NCBI GenBank assembly: GCA_910576795.1 | Contig: CAJTIX010000025.1 | Location: 1 to 18,204, forward strand | Direction of reading: 5' to 3' | DNA length: 18,204 nt | Origin: an uncultured Bacilli bacterium | GTDB taxonomy: Bacteria > Bacillota_I > Bacilli_A > RF39 > UBA660 | The notes under the pieces: generated by a model | Told to the model about the DNA's origin: nothing | The model's database searches: none | Seen by the model: only the letters and a program-made list of their open reading frames with translations | Position numbers and translations under genes: made by a program | Part shown: piece by piece, positions 6,977-13,726 of the stretch | Position numbering within the stretch: position 1 is the stretch's first letter | Layout of the letters: every line of letters starts with the position of its first letter

Positions 6977-7483
6977 TTAGAATCTCCACATATCATCATC
7001 TGAATCGGCATCATCTATATCTGTTTTTAACTCATCAATATTTGGTAATTCCATATCCAACTCTTCTGTTTCTTCTGTATTTTTATAGGTATTTGGTGTC
7101 CCATCCAATCCCGCATACAATTCTTCTGGAACTTCTTCCACAGAAACAGTAGATTTAGACTCTGTATCCCAGTCTTCTGTTACAGTTGGTTCTTGAATTT
7201 CGATATCATCTAAGCTTTCCATAGGTTCTTCTTCTAATGTTTCACTTTGAGTAGTAACGATAGGTTCTTCTTCAACCAATGTTTCTTCCACATCCTCTTG
7301 TGTAGGTGGAACCACCACAGACTTTACAGGAATGTCTTTTTCAACCATTTTTTCCTTTTTTGAACTAGACTTTTTTCCAAATTGTGTTTTTTCTGCAAAA
7401 TATCCAATGAGCGTCATTAATAATACAATTCCACCCACTAAAAACCATATATAATTGTCTACTACAAAATCTAAATACTCCAT
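6977..7483 (-). CDS. Single-pass membrane protein with long acidic tail, function unknown
   Basis: 168 residues: a short N-terminus, one transmembrane helix (about 11-31), then a basic Ser/Lys patch (GKKSSSKKEK, about 37-46). A largely unstructured, strongly acidic tail rich in Glu, Asp, Thr and Val follows, ending DDADSDDDMWRF. No enzyme motif is visible. The start is the ATG after AGGAGGATAAAAAGT; an upstream in-frame ATG at 7537 is rejected because a good promoter lies inside that extension. The basic-then-acidic layout suggests a cytoplasmic scaffold or adaptor tail held at the membrane, but that is a guess. It lies directly downstream of trmL with its own promoter in the gap. Confidence 0.8.
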   Translation of the reverse strand: MEYLDFVVDNYIWFLVGGIVLLMTLIGYFAEKTQFGKKSSSKKEKMVEKDIPVKSVVVPPTQEDVEETLVEEEPIVTTQSETLEEEPMESLDDIEIQEPTVTEDWDTESKSTVSVEEVPEELYAGLDGTPNTYKNTEETEELDMELPNIDELKTDIDDADSDDDMWRF

Positions 7484-7508
7484 ACTTTTTATCCTCCTAT
7501 TCTTATTT

Positions 7509-7537
7509 ATCATAACATCAAACATAAAATTTGACAA
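7509..7537 (-). promoter_or_regulatory. Sigma-A promoter of the acidic membrane protein gene
   Basis: Minus strand TTGTCA (7537-7532), 17-base spacer ending TGT, then TATGAT (7514-7509), with extended TGN. It starts 7 bases below the trmL stop codon and 26 bases above the chosen ATG. Confidence 0.7.
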
Positions 7538-7543
7538 TCATTT

Positions 7544-8050
7544 TTATTCTTCTAAATAATTTTCTCCTTTAAATGGCTCTGTTTTTAATAAGCCTGGATA
7601 ATTTTGCTGACGCAATACTTCATAAAGCATAATCGCAACTGAATTGGATAAATTAAGAGCTCTTATATTAGCGTTCATTGGAATGCGCATACAATGTTCC
7701 AAATCATGCTTTAATATTTCTTTAGGAATTCCAGTACTTTCTTTGCCAAAAATAAGATAAATATTTTCCTCTAAGTTAGAATAATCAAAACTAGTGTGAG
7801 GTTTTTTTCCATAACGCGTTAAATAATAATAAGTTCCTATATTTTTAGACCGAAACTCCTCAAAATTTTTATATACAGTATAGTCACAATATTCCAAATA
7901 ATTCACAGCAGAACGTTTGATATATTTTTCATCTAAAGAAAAGCCAAGTGGTTCAATCAAATGCAATTTCACACCAGTTCCTGCGCAGGTCCGCATGATA
8001 TTTCCCGTATTTTGAGGAATTTCAGGTTCAAATAAAACAATATGAATCAT
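7544..8050 (-). CDS. trmL: tRNA (cytidine/uridine-34-2'-O)-methyltransferase TrmL
   Basis: A 168-residue SPOUT (alpha/beta knot) methyltransferase that uses S-adenosylmethionine to methylate the wobble ribose of certain leucine tRNAs. Family landmarks are VLFEPEIPQNTGNIMRTCA near the N-terminus, LIEPLGFSLDEKYIKRSAVNY, and the knot segments LIFGKESTGIPKEIL and RIPMNANIRALNLSNSVAI, which form the cofactor pocket. Length is typical of a minimal SPOUT enzyme (about 155-170). Its ATG overlaps the stop of the preceding gene by four bases (ATGA), with GGAGGAAGA as ribosome site, so it is translationally coupled to the thioredoxin-like membrane protein. Assignment is secure. Confidence 0.96.
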   Translation of the reverse strand: MIHIVLFEPEIPQNTGNIMRTCAGTGVKLHLIEPLGFSLDEKYIKRSAVNYLEYCDYTVYKNFEEFRSKNIGTYYYLTRYGKKPHTSFDYSNLEENIYLIFGKESTGIPKEILKHDLEHCMRIPMNANIRALNLSNSVAIMLYEVLRQQNYPGLLKTEPFKGENYLEE

Positions 8051-8535
8051 TCTTCCTCCAAATGTTTTTGAATATAATAAATGACTTCTCTTGGATTCTT
8101 TTCCTGATTTTCAGTATATAAAGTTTCTGTTGCTGCAGCATCGGATACGATGAGTACATTTGGATAAACCAGTGTATCTAAATGAAATATATTTTTTATA
8201 TTCTTTTCCGAACTGATTTTATTCATATCCATATACACAACACTTTTTGTCAAATTCTGATGATTCATCAAGGTTTTTAATTGTTTTTCAAAATCTTGAT
8301 AAGCATCATCCGTACTATCTGATATATAAATGATGACATCATGGTTATCTAAAATATAATTTTCAATCTCGCTTTCTTTTACTTCTGATAAAAAACGCAT
8401 TCTTGTATGAATACTACTTTCATAAGCCTTTTCCCTATTGTAAAAATCAACAAAATAGTAAAGCAATGCAAATGTCACAAGTGAAATTATCCCTAAAATA
8501 ACATAATTTTTGAAAGGTATGTTTCTTGTCGTCAT
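8047..8535 (-). CDS. Membrane-anchored thioredoxin-fold-like protein lacking cysteines
   Basis: 162 residues with one N-terminal transmembrane helix (about 11-29) and an extracytoplasmic domain. The domain has a thioredoxin-like pattern: HDVIIYISDSTDDAYQDFEKQLKTL, SVVYMDMNKISSEKNI, then YPNVLIVSDAAATETLYTEN and a C-terminal helix. The turn after the first strand reads SDSTDD where an active thioredoxin has CXXC, and the protein has no cysteine. Pro near YPNVLIV could be the cis-proline. It resembles the protein at 2582-3055 in plan. The ribosome site is weak (GGCGGTG). It shares a transcript with trmL through a 4-base overlap. Function unknown; redox activity is ruled out on sequence. Confidence 0.75.
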   Translation of the reverse strand: MTTRNIPFKNYVILGIISLVTFALLYYFVDFYNREKAYESSIHTRMRFLSEVKESEIENYILDNHDVIIYISDSTDDAYQDFEKQLKTLMNHQNLTKSVVYMDMNKISSEKNIKNIFHLDTLVYPNVLIVSDAAATETLYTENQEKNPREVIYYIQKHLEEE

Positions 8536-8558
8536 CTCAGCACCGCCATTCTAGTTAT

Positions 8559-8587
8559 ATTTTACCATAAGTATATGTAATACACAA
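8559..8587 (-). promoter_or_regulatory. Promoter of the thioredoxin-like gene and trmL
   Basis: Minus strand TTGTGT (8587-8582), 17-base spacer, TAAAAT (8564-8559), 24 bases above the start codon. Moderate match to sigma-A. Confidence 0.5.
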
Positions 8588-8608
8588 TTCATTTATGTAA
8601 AAAATCCA

Positions 8609-9583
8609 TTAATATATTTCGTCATTTTTTTGAATTTGATCAATTGTAATAATCGGAAATTGAATACCCTCTTGCTCTGCAAATTTAGAAAATTTTTCAC
8701 GAAATGCAGCCAATTCTTTTACAATACTGTCTGGGTATATTCTTTTACTAGAAAGAATAGCATAATACACATCTAACATATCTACTTCTTTTTTGTTTTT
8801 CAACAAGGCTTGAGAAAAAGCACCGGTTAATACAGAAAAGGCTACATCTGGATACATTGCTGACAATCCATATACACGTTTAAATTCAGAAGTTGCACTA
8901 ACAATTGACTGCATCAATAGTTCATTTAAATAACCATTGTATTTCATATGAATGCCAGTTTGTTTTTCTATTTTAGGAAGAGATCCTAATAAAATTTGGG
9001 TAGTAGTTGCCTCATCTGGTTCGGCTACATCGATTCGTTCAAAACGACGTAAAAAAGCGCGGTCACGAATAATATAAGTATCATATTCTACAGTAGTTGT
9101 TGCTCCAATCATTTTAATATCACCACGATCTAGCCCTGGTTTTAGAATATTCGCAAGATCCATTGGACCATCACCACGCCCTCCAATTAACGTATGAATT
9201 TCATCAATAAACAAGATTGTTTTCAAAGAAGACTTCAATTCATCTACCAAAAGTTGAATAATCAATTCAGTTTTTCCCTGTACTTGAACAGTTCCCAGTA
9301 ACGAAGTCGAATTGATTTTAATAATGTGATAATCTTTTAATACATCTGGCACTTGATGTTGTTGAATCAAGTATGCAAGCCCCTCAACGATTGCTGTTTT
9401 TCCAATACCAGGTTTTCCAATTAAAAGAGCTGATTTTTCTGGAGTCATTAAAACCAACATCAAACGTTTGATTTCTTCTTCACGTGCAATAGCAGGATTG
9501 GTTACATAAACCTTTTCTGTTAAATCTTCTCCATATTGTTTCAAAACCGAAAACGCATCTAAATTCATTTCACTTTGTTCCAT
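8609..9583 (-). CDS. Stand-alone Clp D1-like AAA+ ATPase
   Basis: 324 residues forming one AAA+ module most like the first ATPase ring of ClpA/ClpB/ClpC. There is no Clp N-domain, middle domain or second ring, where full Clp proteins exceed 700 residues. It opens with FSVLKQYGEDLTEK and NPAIAREEEIKRLM, typical of the start of D1. Walker A is GKPGIGKT (56-63), Walker B ILFIDE (123-128), sensor 1 MIGATTT (158-164), and tandem arginine fingers are R179-R180. The pore-loop aromatic of Clp D1 (KYRG) reads QVQG (100-103), so Tyr is replaced by Val. ATP hydrolysis looks intact but substrate threading looks compromised. The ATG follows AAAGGGTGATTAT, 4 bases below the stop of the thioredoxin-like lipoprotein; the upstream in-frame start at 9625 overlaps that gene and is rejected. 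Confidence 0.88.
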   Translation of the reverse strand: MEQSEMNLDAFSVLKQYGEDLTEKVYVTNPAIAREEEIKRLMLVLMTPEKSALLIGKPGIGKTAIVEGLAYLIQQHQVPDVLKDYHIIKINSTSLLGTVQVQGKTELIIQLLVDELKSSLKTILFIDEIHTLIGGRGDGPMDLANILKPGLDRGDIKMIGATTTVEYDTYIIRDRAFLRRFERIDVAEPDEATTTQILLGSLPKIEKQTGIHMKYNGYLNELLMQSIVSATSEFKRVYGLSAMYPDVAFSVLTGAFSQALLKNKKEVDMLDVYYAILSSKRIYPDSIVKELAAFREKFSKFAEQEGIQFPIITIDQIQKNDEIY

Positions 9584-9587
9584 ATAA

Positions 9588-10001
9588 TCACCCTTTAATA
9601 TACTCTGCAGCCCTAAATCTATCAATCAATACTGATTCTGATACTGCACCTTCTATTCTTGGAAATAACTTAATATTTCCATTTGCAACAAAGACAATTG
9701 TTGGAGTTCCTCCAAGATTGGCATTATCCCAAACTGCATTATACTCTTTCGCTTCTAATGCAGATAAATCAATATAATAAATTTCCAAATCATAATCTGT
9801 AATCACTTTTTCTAAGACTGGTTTTAAATCTTGACAATGACTACAAGTTGCAGATCCAATATAAAGAACAAATGTCTCTTTATTTTCCAATTTCTTCTGG
9901 TATTCTGAATATCCAATCTCAATATAAGATTTGGTTGGTCTCGTACCTGTACATCCTGTTAAAAGAAATAGAATGCTTAAACATAATAGTATTCGTTTCA
10001 T
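9588..10001 (-). CDS. Thioredoxin-like lipoprotein with CSHC active site
   Basis: 137 residues. A signal peptide ends in the lipobox LTGC (Cys17), so the protein is anchored outside the membrane. The thioredoxin domain follows: strand TFVLYIGS, active site CSHC (53-56), helix DLKPVLEKVI, strand LEIYYIDLSAL, cis-proline in GGTPT (Pro100), strand IVFVANG and a final helix. It belongs with extracytoplasmic thioredoxin-like or bacteriocin-transport-accessory-like proteins, and should reduce or oxidise disulfides of exported proteins. ATG follows GAGGTGAATAT. It is immediately upstream of the AAA+ ATPase and presumably co-transcribed. Redox direction and partner cannot be told from sequence. Confidence 0.88.
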   Translation of the reverse strand: MKRILLCLSILFLLTGCTGTRPTKSYIEIGYSEYQKKLENKETFVLYIGSATCSHCQDLKPVLEKVITDYDLEIYYIDLSALEAKEYNAVWDNANLGGTPTIVFVANGNIKLFPRIEGAVSESVLIDRFRAAEYIKG

Positions 10002-10042
10002 ATATTCACCTCATAATATTCACATTATATAATAAATTAATC

Positions 10043-10070
10043 AAAAATAAAAGATGCTTTGATACATCTT
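10043..10070 (-). terminator. Rho-independent terminator of the small lipoprotein gene
   Basis: Minus strand AAGATG / CATCTT with an 8-base loop (10070-10051), followed by TTATTTTT. It abuts the TAG stop at 10071. Confidence 0.68.
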
Positions 10071-10484
10071 CTATATATTACGAATACTATACTCAATATT
10101 GGTTGCATGGGAAAGATCAATAGAACATTCTGTAATGACTTCTCTCGTTTCTCTTTTTGGAACCACTCCACCAACATAACCTTGTAAAACTACAATGGTA
10201 TTTCCGTCTATATCTTTGACTATAATATCAAAATTTTCAACTTGAACATCTTCATCAGAATCATTGGTTACTAATGTAGTTAATTTAGACATTCCATTTT
10301 CCATTACTAAAGCTGTATTGGTAAATTTTAAACTGCCCAATTCTTGATCTTGAATAACACCTTCATTTGTATTTCCGTGAATCTGGCTATTCTCTGGTTT
10401 CTTTTCTTCTTTCTTAGAGCATCCACAGCCTGTTGCACTGAATAATAATATCGCAACAAGAAAGCCAATTCCTATTTTTTTCAT
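10071..10484 (-). CDS. Small lipoprotein with FxLYD-like beta domain
   Basis: 137 residues. A signal peptide ends at the lipobox ATGC (Cys20), followed by a Lys/Glu-rich linker and a beta-sandwich-like domain. The domain pattern (LKFTNTALVMENGMSKLTTLVTNDSDED, then FDIIVKDIDGNTIVVLQGYVGGVVPKRETREV) recalls FxLYD and related lipoprotein domains: a strand, a polar N-D turn, and a V-P-K capping segment. Such proteins are cell-surface proteins of unclear function. ATG follows GAGGCGATTTAG. It has its own extended -10 promoter and terminator, so it is a single-gene unit. The domain name is tentative. Confidence 0.8.
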   Translation of the reverse strand: MKKIGIGFLVAILLFSATGCGCSKKEEKKPENSQIHGNTNEGVIQDQELGSLKFTNTALVMENGMSKLTTLVTNDSDEDVQVENFDIIVKDIDGNTIVVLQGYVGGVVPKRETREVITECSIDLSHATNIEYSIRNI

Positions 10485-10510
10485 CTAAATCGCCTCTATT
10501 CTATAAATAC

Positions 10511-10519
10511 ATTATAGCA
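10511..10519 (-). promoter_or_regulatory. Extended -10 promoter of the small lipoprotein gene
   Basis: Minus strand TGCTATAAT (10519-10511), 27 bases above the start codon. No clear -35 hexamer is seen. Confidence 0.55.
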
Positions 10520-10542
10520 TAGATTTGAAAAAACAAACAGAT

Positions 10543-10989
10543 TTATTGATAAAATAAAATTTGATCTGGCATTAAAAATAGGTTTTTATTATATTTAGAA
10601 AGATCTGTATAATCTGTATTCAAATTATTGGATACAGACTCTATCGTATCCCCATTTTTGACACGATACATTTTAACTCCTCTTTTCGGAATTAAAATTT
10701 CTTGTTCTGGATAAATATAATCATCCGCATCTAAACCATTTAATTCTAGTAACATGTCATAATCCACATTATAGGTTCTAGCAAGCGAATACATATTATC
10801 CCCTTTTTGCACAATATACGTATCAAATAAGGATTCTTCTTCTACAGGAACAATCAAAAAACTTCCGGGTCTCAACATTACATTTCCTGTAATACCGTTT
10901 AGTTTACGAATGGTATCAGTATTGGTATGAAATAAGTTTGCGATTTGTTCTATTGTATCCCCACCTTGTACTTGATATACCTTATACAC
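10543..10989 (-). CDS. Triple-LysM protein without signal peptide (candidate spore-envelope protein)
   Basis: 148 residues made almost wholly of three LysM domains (about 1-45, 55-101, 104-148). Each has a YxVQxGDTIxxIA-like start (YQVQGGDTIEQIANLF, YIVQKGDNMYSLARTY, YRVKNGDTIESVSNNL) and an (I/L)xPxQxIxI-like end. LysM binds N-acetylglucosamine polymers such as peptidoglycan or cortex. There is no signal peptide or membrane helix. Cytosolic LysM proteins in spore formers (SafA, SpoVID) act at the forespore surface in the mother cell, so a coat or cortex role is plausible but inferred. The start is GTG at 10989 after GAGGTGATTTAT. A longer in-frame ATG at 11151 is rejected because it runs deep into the upstream gene and lacks a ribosome site. 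Confidence 0.85.
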   Translation of the reverse strand: MYKVYQVQGGDTIEQIANLFHTNTDTIRKLNGITGNVMLRPGSFLIVPVEEESLFDTYIVQKGDNMYSLARTYNVDYDMLLELNGLDADDYIYPEQEILIPKRGVKMYRVKNGDTIESVSNNLNTDYTDLSKYNKNLFLMPDQILFYQ

Positions 10990-11005
10990 ATAAATCACCT
11001 CAGTA

Positions 11006-11014
11006 TAATATATG
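11006..11014 (-). promoter_or_regulatory. Sigma-E/K-like -10 element of the LysM gene
   Basis: Minus strand CATATATTA matches the CATANNNTA pattern of Bacillus sigma-K promoters and also resembles sigma-E -10 boxes. An AC dinucleotide lies 16 bases upstream, as sigma-K prefers. The predicted start falls almost on the ribosome site, giving a very short leader, which weakens the call. The same leader occurs before the gene at 14853-15173. Confidence 0.38.
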
Positions 11015-11046
11015 AAAAAAAGAAACGATAGTTCATTGTTTCTTTT
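11015..11046 (-). terminator. Rho-independent terminator of the 422-residue protein gene
   Basis: Minus strand AAAAGAAAC / GTTTCTTTT, a perfect 9-bp stem with an 11-base loop (11046-11018), followed by TTT. The stem begins in the last codons and spans the TGA stop at 11033. It isolates the LysM gene from the upstream pair. Confidence 0.72.
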
Positions 11047-12301
11047 CATTTTCATATACACCAAATTGTAAATTTGGATTAAAATTAAATTCAGGATTTT
11101 GCACAACCATCCGAACCCCTGTAGTATCATGATAATAATAAAGACATCCATTATCCATAAAATAGATATAATTGTCTATATAAGATACCTGTTTTTTCTC
11201 CTTTAATGTCGTAATATAATAACGGATTGAAGGATTTTGTTTGTGCATACGATAAACTGCATACCCCCCATCTATGGACTGATATCCATAATAATAGTCG
11301 CCAGTCACATCCACAAATTCATACACTTCCCTAGAAATATCATCAGGCATGACGTGAGTATAAAAGTATATATCCTGTTTCAACACCTCATACATCGTCT
11401 TTGTTTCCCATTTTTCCCCATTATAAATTTGTACTCCAGAATCAATATCCCCTACTTTAGTAACTGTCTTATCTGACAAATGAATCTTATATTGTTTCTT
11501 ATTAACACGATCCAGTATATAAACTGCCTCCTCTACTATGCCTTGTATATAAGAATCGAATGAAATTGCTTTATTGGAAATAATCTTAGTTTCCTTTTGA
11601 TTTTTCATATTGATTACTGAAAATTCATGAAATTCATAGGACGCATTGTAATCAGCTATTATATAATAATTACGATAAAATAATTCTATATTTTTTTGAT
11701 AAACATCATTCTGAAATAACTGCTTTTCCCGTAATAAATTAGTAGCATCTAACACATATAATCCTTTATAACTTTCCATCCCAATGGCATGTGTAGGAAC
11801 CAAATTGTCATAAATAGAAAGACCCTTTATCGATTTTAAAATGCTCCGACGATCCTTCCATGTTGTATCATCATAACCAAATGGAGTTAATGAAGCAACA
11901 AAAGCATCTACTTCAGAATCTTCTCCCATCATAGTATGGTATGGATATATGGTAGAATCCTTTTGGCATAAAACATCTAAGGAAGACAAATATTCTCCAA
12001 CTGGATAAATACATACATAATCATCATTTGAAAAGGTATAAATATCCTCTACAATCTGTTTTTTTCCTTGTATTGATATCATTTCAATTGGGAAGATAGT
12101 ATCATTCACCCCAATTTGAATCCAGTATCTAGCCGATTGATTTTTTGTTTTTTTATGATATACTTCTTTGATTTCAAATTTTTCATTTTGTGTATTAACC
12201 ATATAAGAAATAGTATACCCGTTTTCAAACTGTTTTGGGATCAATACAATTCCAAGATATAGAACACATAATATTAATAATATATATACTAATTTTTTCA
12301 T
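11033..12301 (-). CDS. Membrane-anchored exported protein, function unknown
   Basis: 422 residues with one N-terminal hydrophobic helix (about 4-22) and a large extracytoplasmic part. That part is rich in aromatic residues and short beta strands (YYIIADYNASYEFHEFSVINMKNQKE, AVYILDRVNKKQYKIHLSDKTV, YYYGYQSIDGGYAVYRMHKQ, NYIYFMDNGCLYYYHDTTG). The repeating strand-turn-strand pattern with readout-like segments suggests a beta-propeller, but no repeat signature is firm. I do not recognise the family. Its ATG overlaps the stop of the patatin-like gene (ATGA), so the two are translationally coupled; it may act on or report something linked to that lipase. It ends at a terminator that overlaps its stop codon. 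Confidence 0.82.
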   Translation of the reverse strand: MKKLVYILLILCVLYLGIVLIPKQFENGYTISYMVNTQNEKFEIKEVYHKKTKNQSARYWIQIGVNDTIFPIEMISIQGKKQIVEDIYTFSNDDYVCIYPVGEYLSSLDVLCQKDSTIYPYHTMMGEDSEVDAFVASLTPFGYDDTTWKDRRSILKSIKGLSIYDNLVPTHAIGMESYKGLYVLDATNLLREKQLFQNDVYQKNIELFYRNYYIIADYNASYEFHEFSVINMKNQKETKIISNKAISFDSYIQGIVEEAVYILDRVNKKQYKIHLSDKTVTKVGDIDSGVQIYNGEKWETKTMYEVLKQDIYFYTHVMPDDISREVYEFVDVTGDYYYGYQSIDGGYAVYRMHKQNPSIRYYITTLKEKKQVSYIDNYIYFMDNGCLYYYHDTTGVRMVVQNPEFNFNPNLQFGVYENEKKQ

Positions 12302-13563
12302 ATTACATCACCACTTATTGTTTGAATATAAACTGCTTGTAGAAATTCATGAGGAAATAATAGAGCCAAACGATATAATTTTTTTGTATAATTTTTGTCT
12401 TTTTTCATCAACCTACACAAATATTCTATCATAGAAGCACTGGAAAACAATTTTTTAAACTTATTTTCTTTAATGCTTTTTTCAATCGTTTTATCCTGTT
12501 CTATCGATTGATAGTATGCAAGTAATAATTGATTCCATTTACGAATATCGTATATTTTCGTTTCTTCCATTTGAAAAATTTTTCCCAGTTTTTCAATTTC
12601 CGTATTCCAATCTTTTATCGTTATTTTGGAATCAGGTGTTACCAAAAAGTGTTTCAAAACAGTAATTTTTATCATATGGTCCAAAATCACATTTTTGGAT
12701 GCTTTTGGAGATAGATACATACGCAACCTCTTTAAATAAGAAGAAAAATATCTGTCATAATTTTTTTTCAAATGACCTTTTTTAAAGGTAAAATATTTCC
12801 CCTCTAGTTTTTCATATACCTTCATAGTATCATTATATCCCAATTTGATACATCTTCTAGCCATATGTTTATCAAATACAAGAAAGGAGCCAATTTTATT
12901 ATTTGGTGAAATGGTTACAATTGGAATGTCTTTATTTTTCACTCTCTTTTTAAAACCAATTTCTTCTAAATCGACTGCAATTACTTCTGTTGCGCCCATT
13001 TGAATTGCCAAATTGATAGGAAGATTGTCATAAAGTCCTCCATCAATATAATTAGAGTCACCTATCTTTTTCTTTTGAAATGCGGGAAAACAAGAAGCGG
13101 ATGCGATTAAATAGTCCTTTAATTGTTCTTTTGGGATATCTTTTTTTTGTAGTTGCATTGGTTTTAAGCTCGGAATTTTCACTGTTACAATTCCTAAATC
13201 AATAGGAGATTTATATATTTTTCTTACATTTAAAGCTTTTTCAACCGTATGTTCTAGTCTTTGTATTTGCATACCACCATCTAATATCGCTTGTGCATAC
13301 GTGTGAAATATCTTACTCTTTCCCTCTTTGGTTTTATAATCCACATCTATCTTATCATCAAATATTCGACTAAAATCCATGTTAAACCAAAGCCATAATG
13401 CTTTCATATAATCTCTTTGAACCATCAAAGCCGCATTCAAAGCTCCAACTGAAGTCCCAGTTACAATATCGTACGTTATATTTAATTTTTTGAGGGCTTT
13501 CCATACTCCAATTTGGTAAGCACCCTTTGATCCACCGCCAGAAAGGACAATTGCTCTTTTCAT
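12298..13563 (-). CDS. Patatin-like phospholipase
   Basis: 421 residues. The N-terminal 200 form a patatin domain (RssA/YlbK-like): oxyanion loop GGGSKG (9-14), nucleophile Ser38 in GTSVG (36-40), and catalytic Asp174 in DGG (174-176) followed by LYDNLP. This Ser-Asp dyad hydrolyses acyl esters of phospholipids. Residues about 230-421 form a Lys-rich, mostly helical region without a recognised domain, longer than in minimal bacterial patatins (about 260-300). No signal peptide or transmembrane helix is present, so it acts in the cytoplasm or at the inner membrane face. The start is the ATG after GAGGTGTCAT; the ATG at 13575 overlaps that ribosome site and is rejected. It is divergent from the coat protein gene and coupled to the gene at 11033. 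Confidence 0.92.
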   Translation of the reverse strand: MKRAIVLSGGGSKGAYQIGVWKALKKLNITYDIVTGTSVGALNAALMVQRDYMKALWLWFNMDFSRIFDDKIDVDYKTKEGKSKIFHTYAQAILDGGMQIQRLEHTVEKALNVRKIYKSPIDLGIVTVKIPSLKPMQLQKKDIPKEQLKDYLIASASCFPAFQKKKIGDSNYIDGGLYDNLPINLAIQMGATEVIAVDLEEIGFKKRVKNKDIPIVTISPNNKIGSFLVFDKHMARRCIKLGYNDTMKVYEKLEGKYFTFKKGHLKKNYDRYFSSYLKRLRMYLSPKASKNVILDHMIKITVLKHFLVTPDSKITIKDWNTEIEKLGKIFQMEETKIYDIRKWNQLLLAYYQSIEQDKTIEKSIKENKFKKLFSSASMIEYLCRLMKKDKNYTKKLYRLALLFPHEFLQAVYIQTISGDVI

Positions 13564-13668
13564 ATGACACCTCATCCTTATTATACTTCAAAGTATTCAT
13601 TTTTACTATACCAGTATTTTCTTCTATAAACTTTTGACATATTTCATTCGTTTATAGGGCATTTGTTC

Positions 13669-13697
13669 ACACCATTTAAAAAATTTGGAATATGCTA
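13669..13697 (+). promoter_or_regulatory. Candidate promoter of the coat protein gene (sigma-K or sigma-A)
   Basis: ACAC (13669-13672), 16 bases, then AATATGCTA (13689-13697). This matches the sigma-K pattern AC-N16-CATANNNTA except for the first base of the -10. The same bases include TGCTATATT, an extended sigma-A -10. A coat gene would be expected under sigma-K, but the sequence alone does not decide. The leader to the ATG is about 22 bases and contains AGAAGGGGTGG. Confidence 0.45.
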
Positions 13698-13726
13698 TAT
13701 TGAATATAAAAGAAGGGGTGGATTAT

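Noticed and set aside
10990..11151. Longer N-terminus for the LysM protein from the ATG at 11151
   Set aside because: It would overlap the last 119 bases of the upstream gene and its terminator, and the good ribosome site lies at the GTG at 10989.
11237..11476. 79-codon plus-strand frame
   Set aside because: Antisense to the 422-residue exported protein; no ribosome site or recognisable features.
13382..13600. 72-codon minus-strand frame overlapping the patatin-like gene start
   Set aside because: Out-of-frame reading of the patatin GGGSKG and GTSVG region, whose catalytic motifs are intact in the longer frame.
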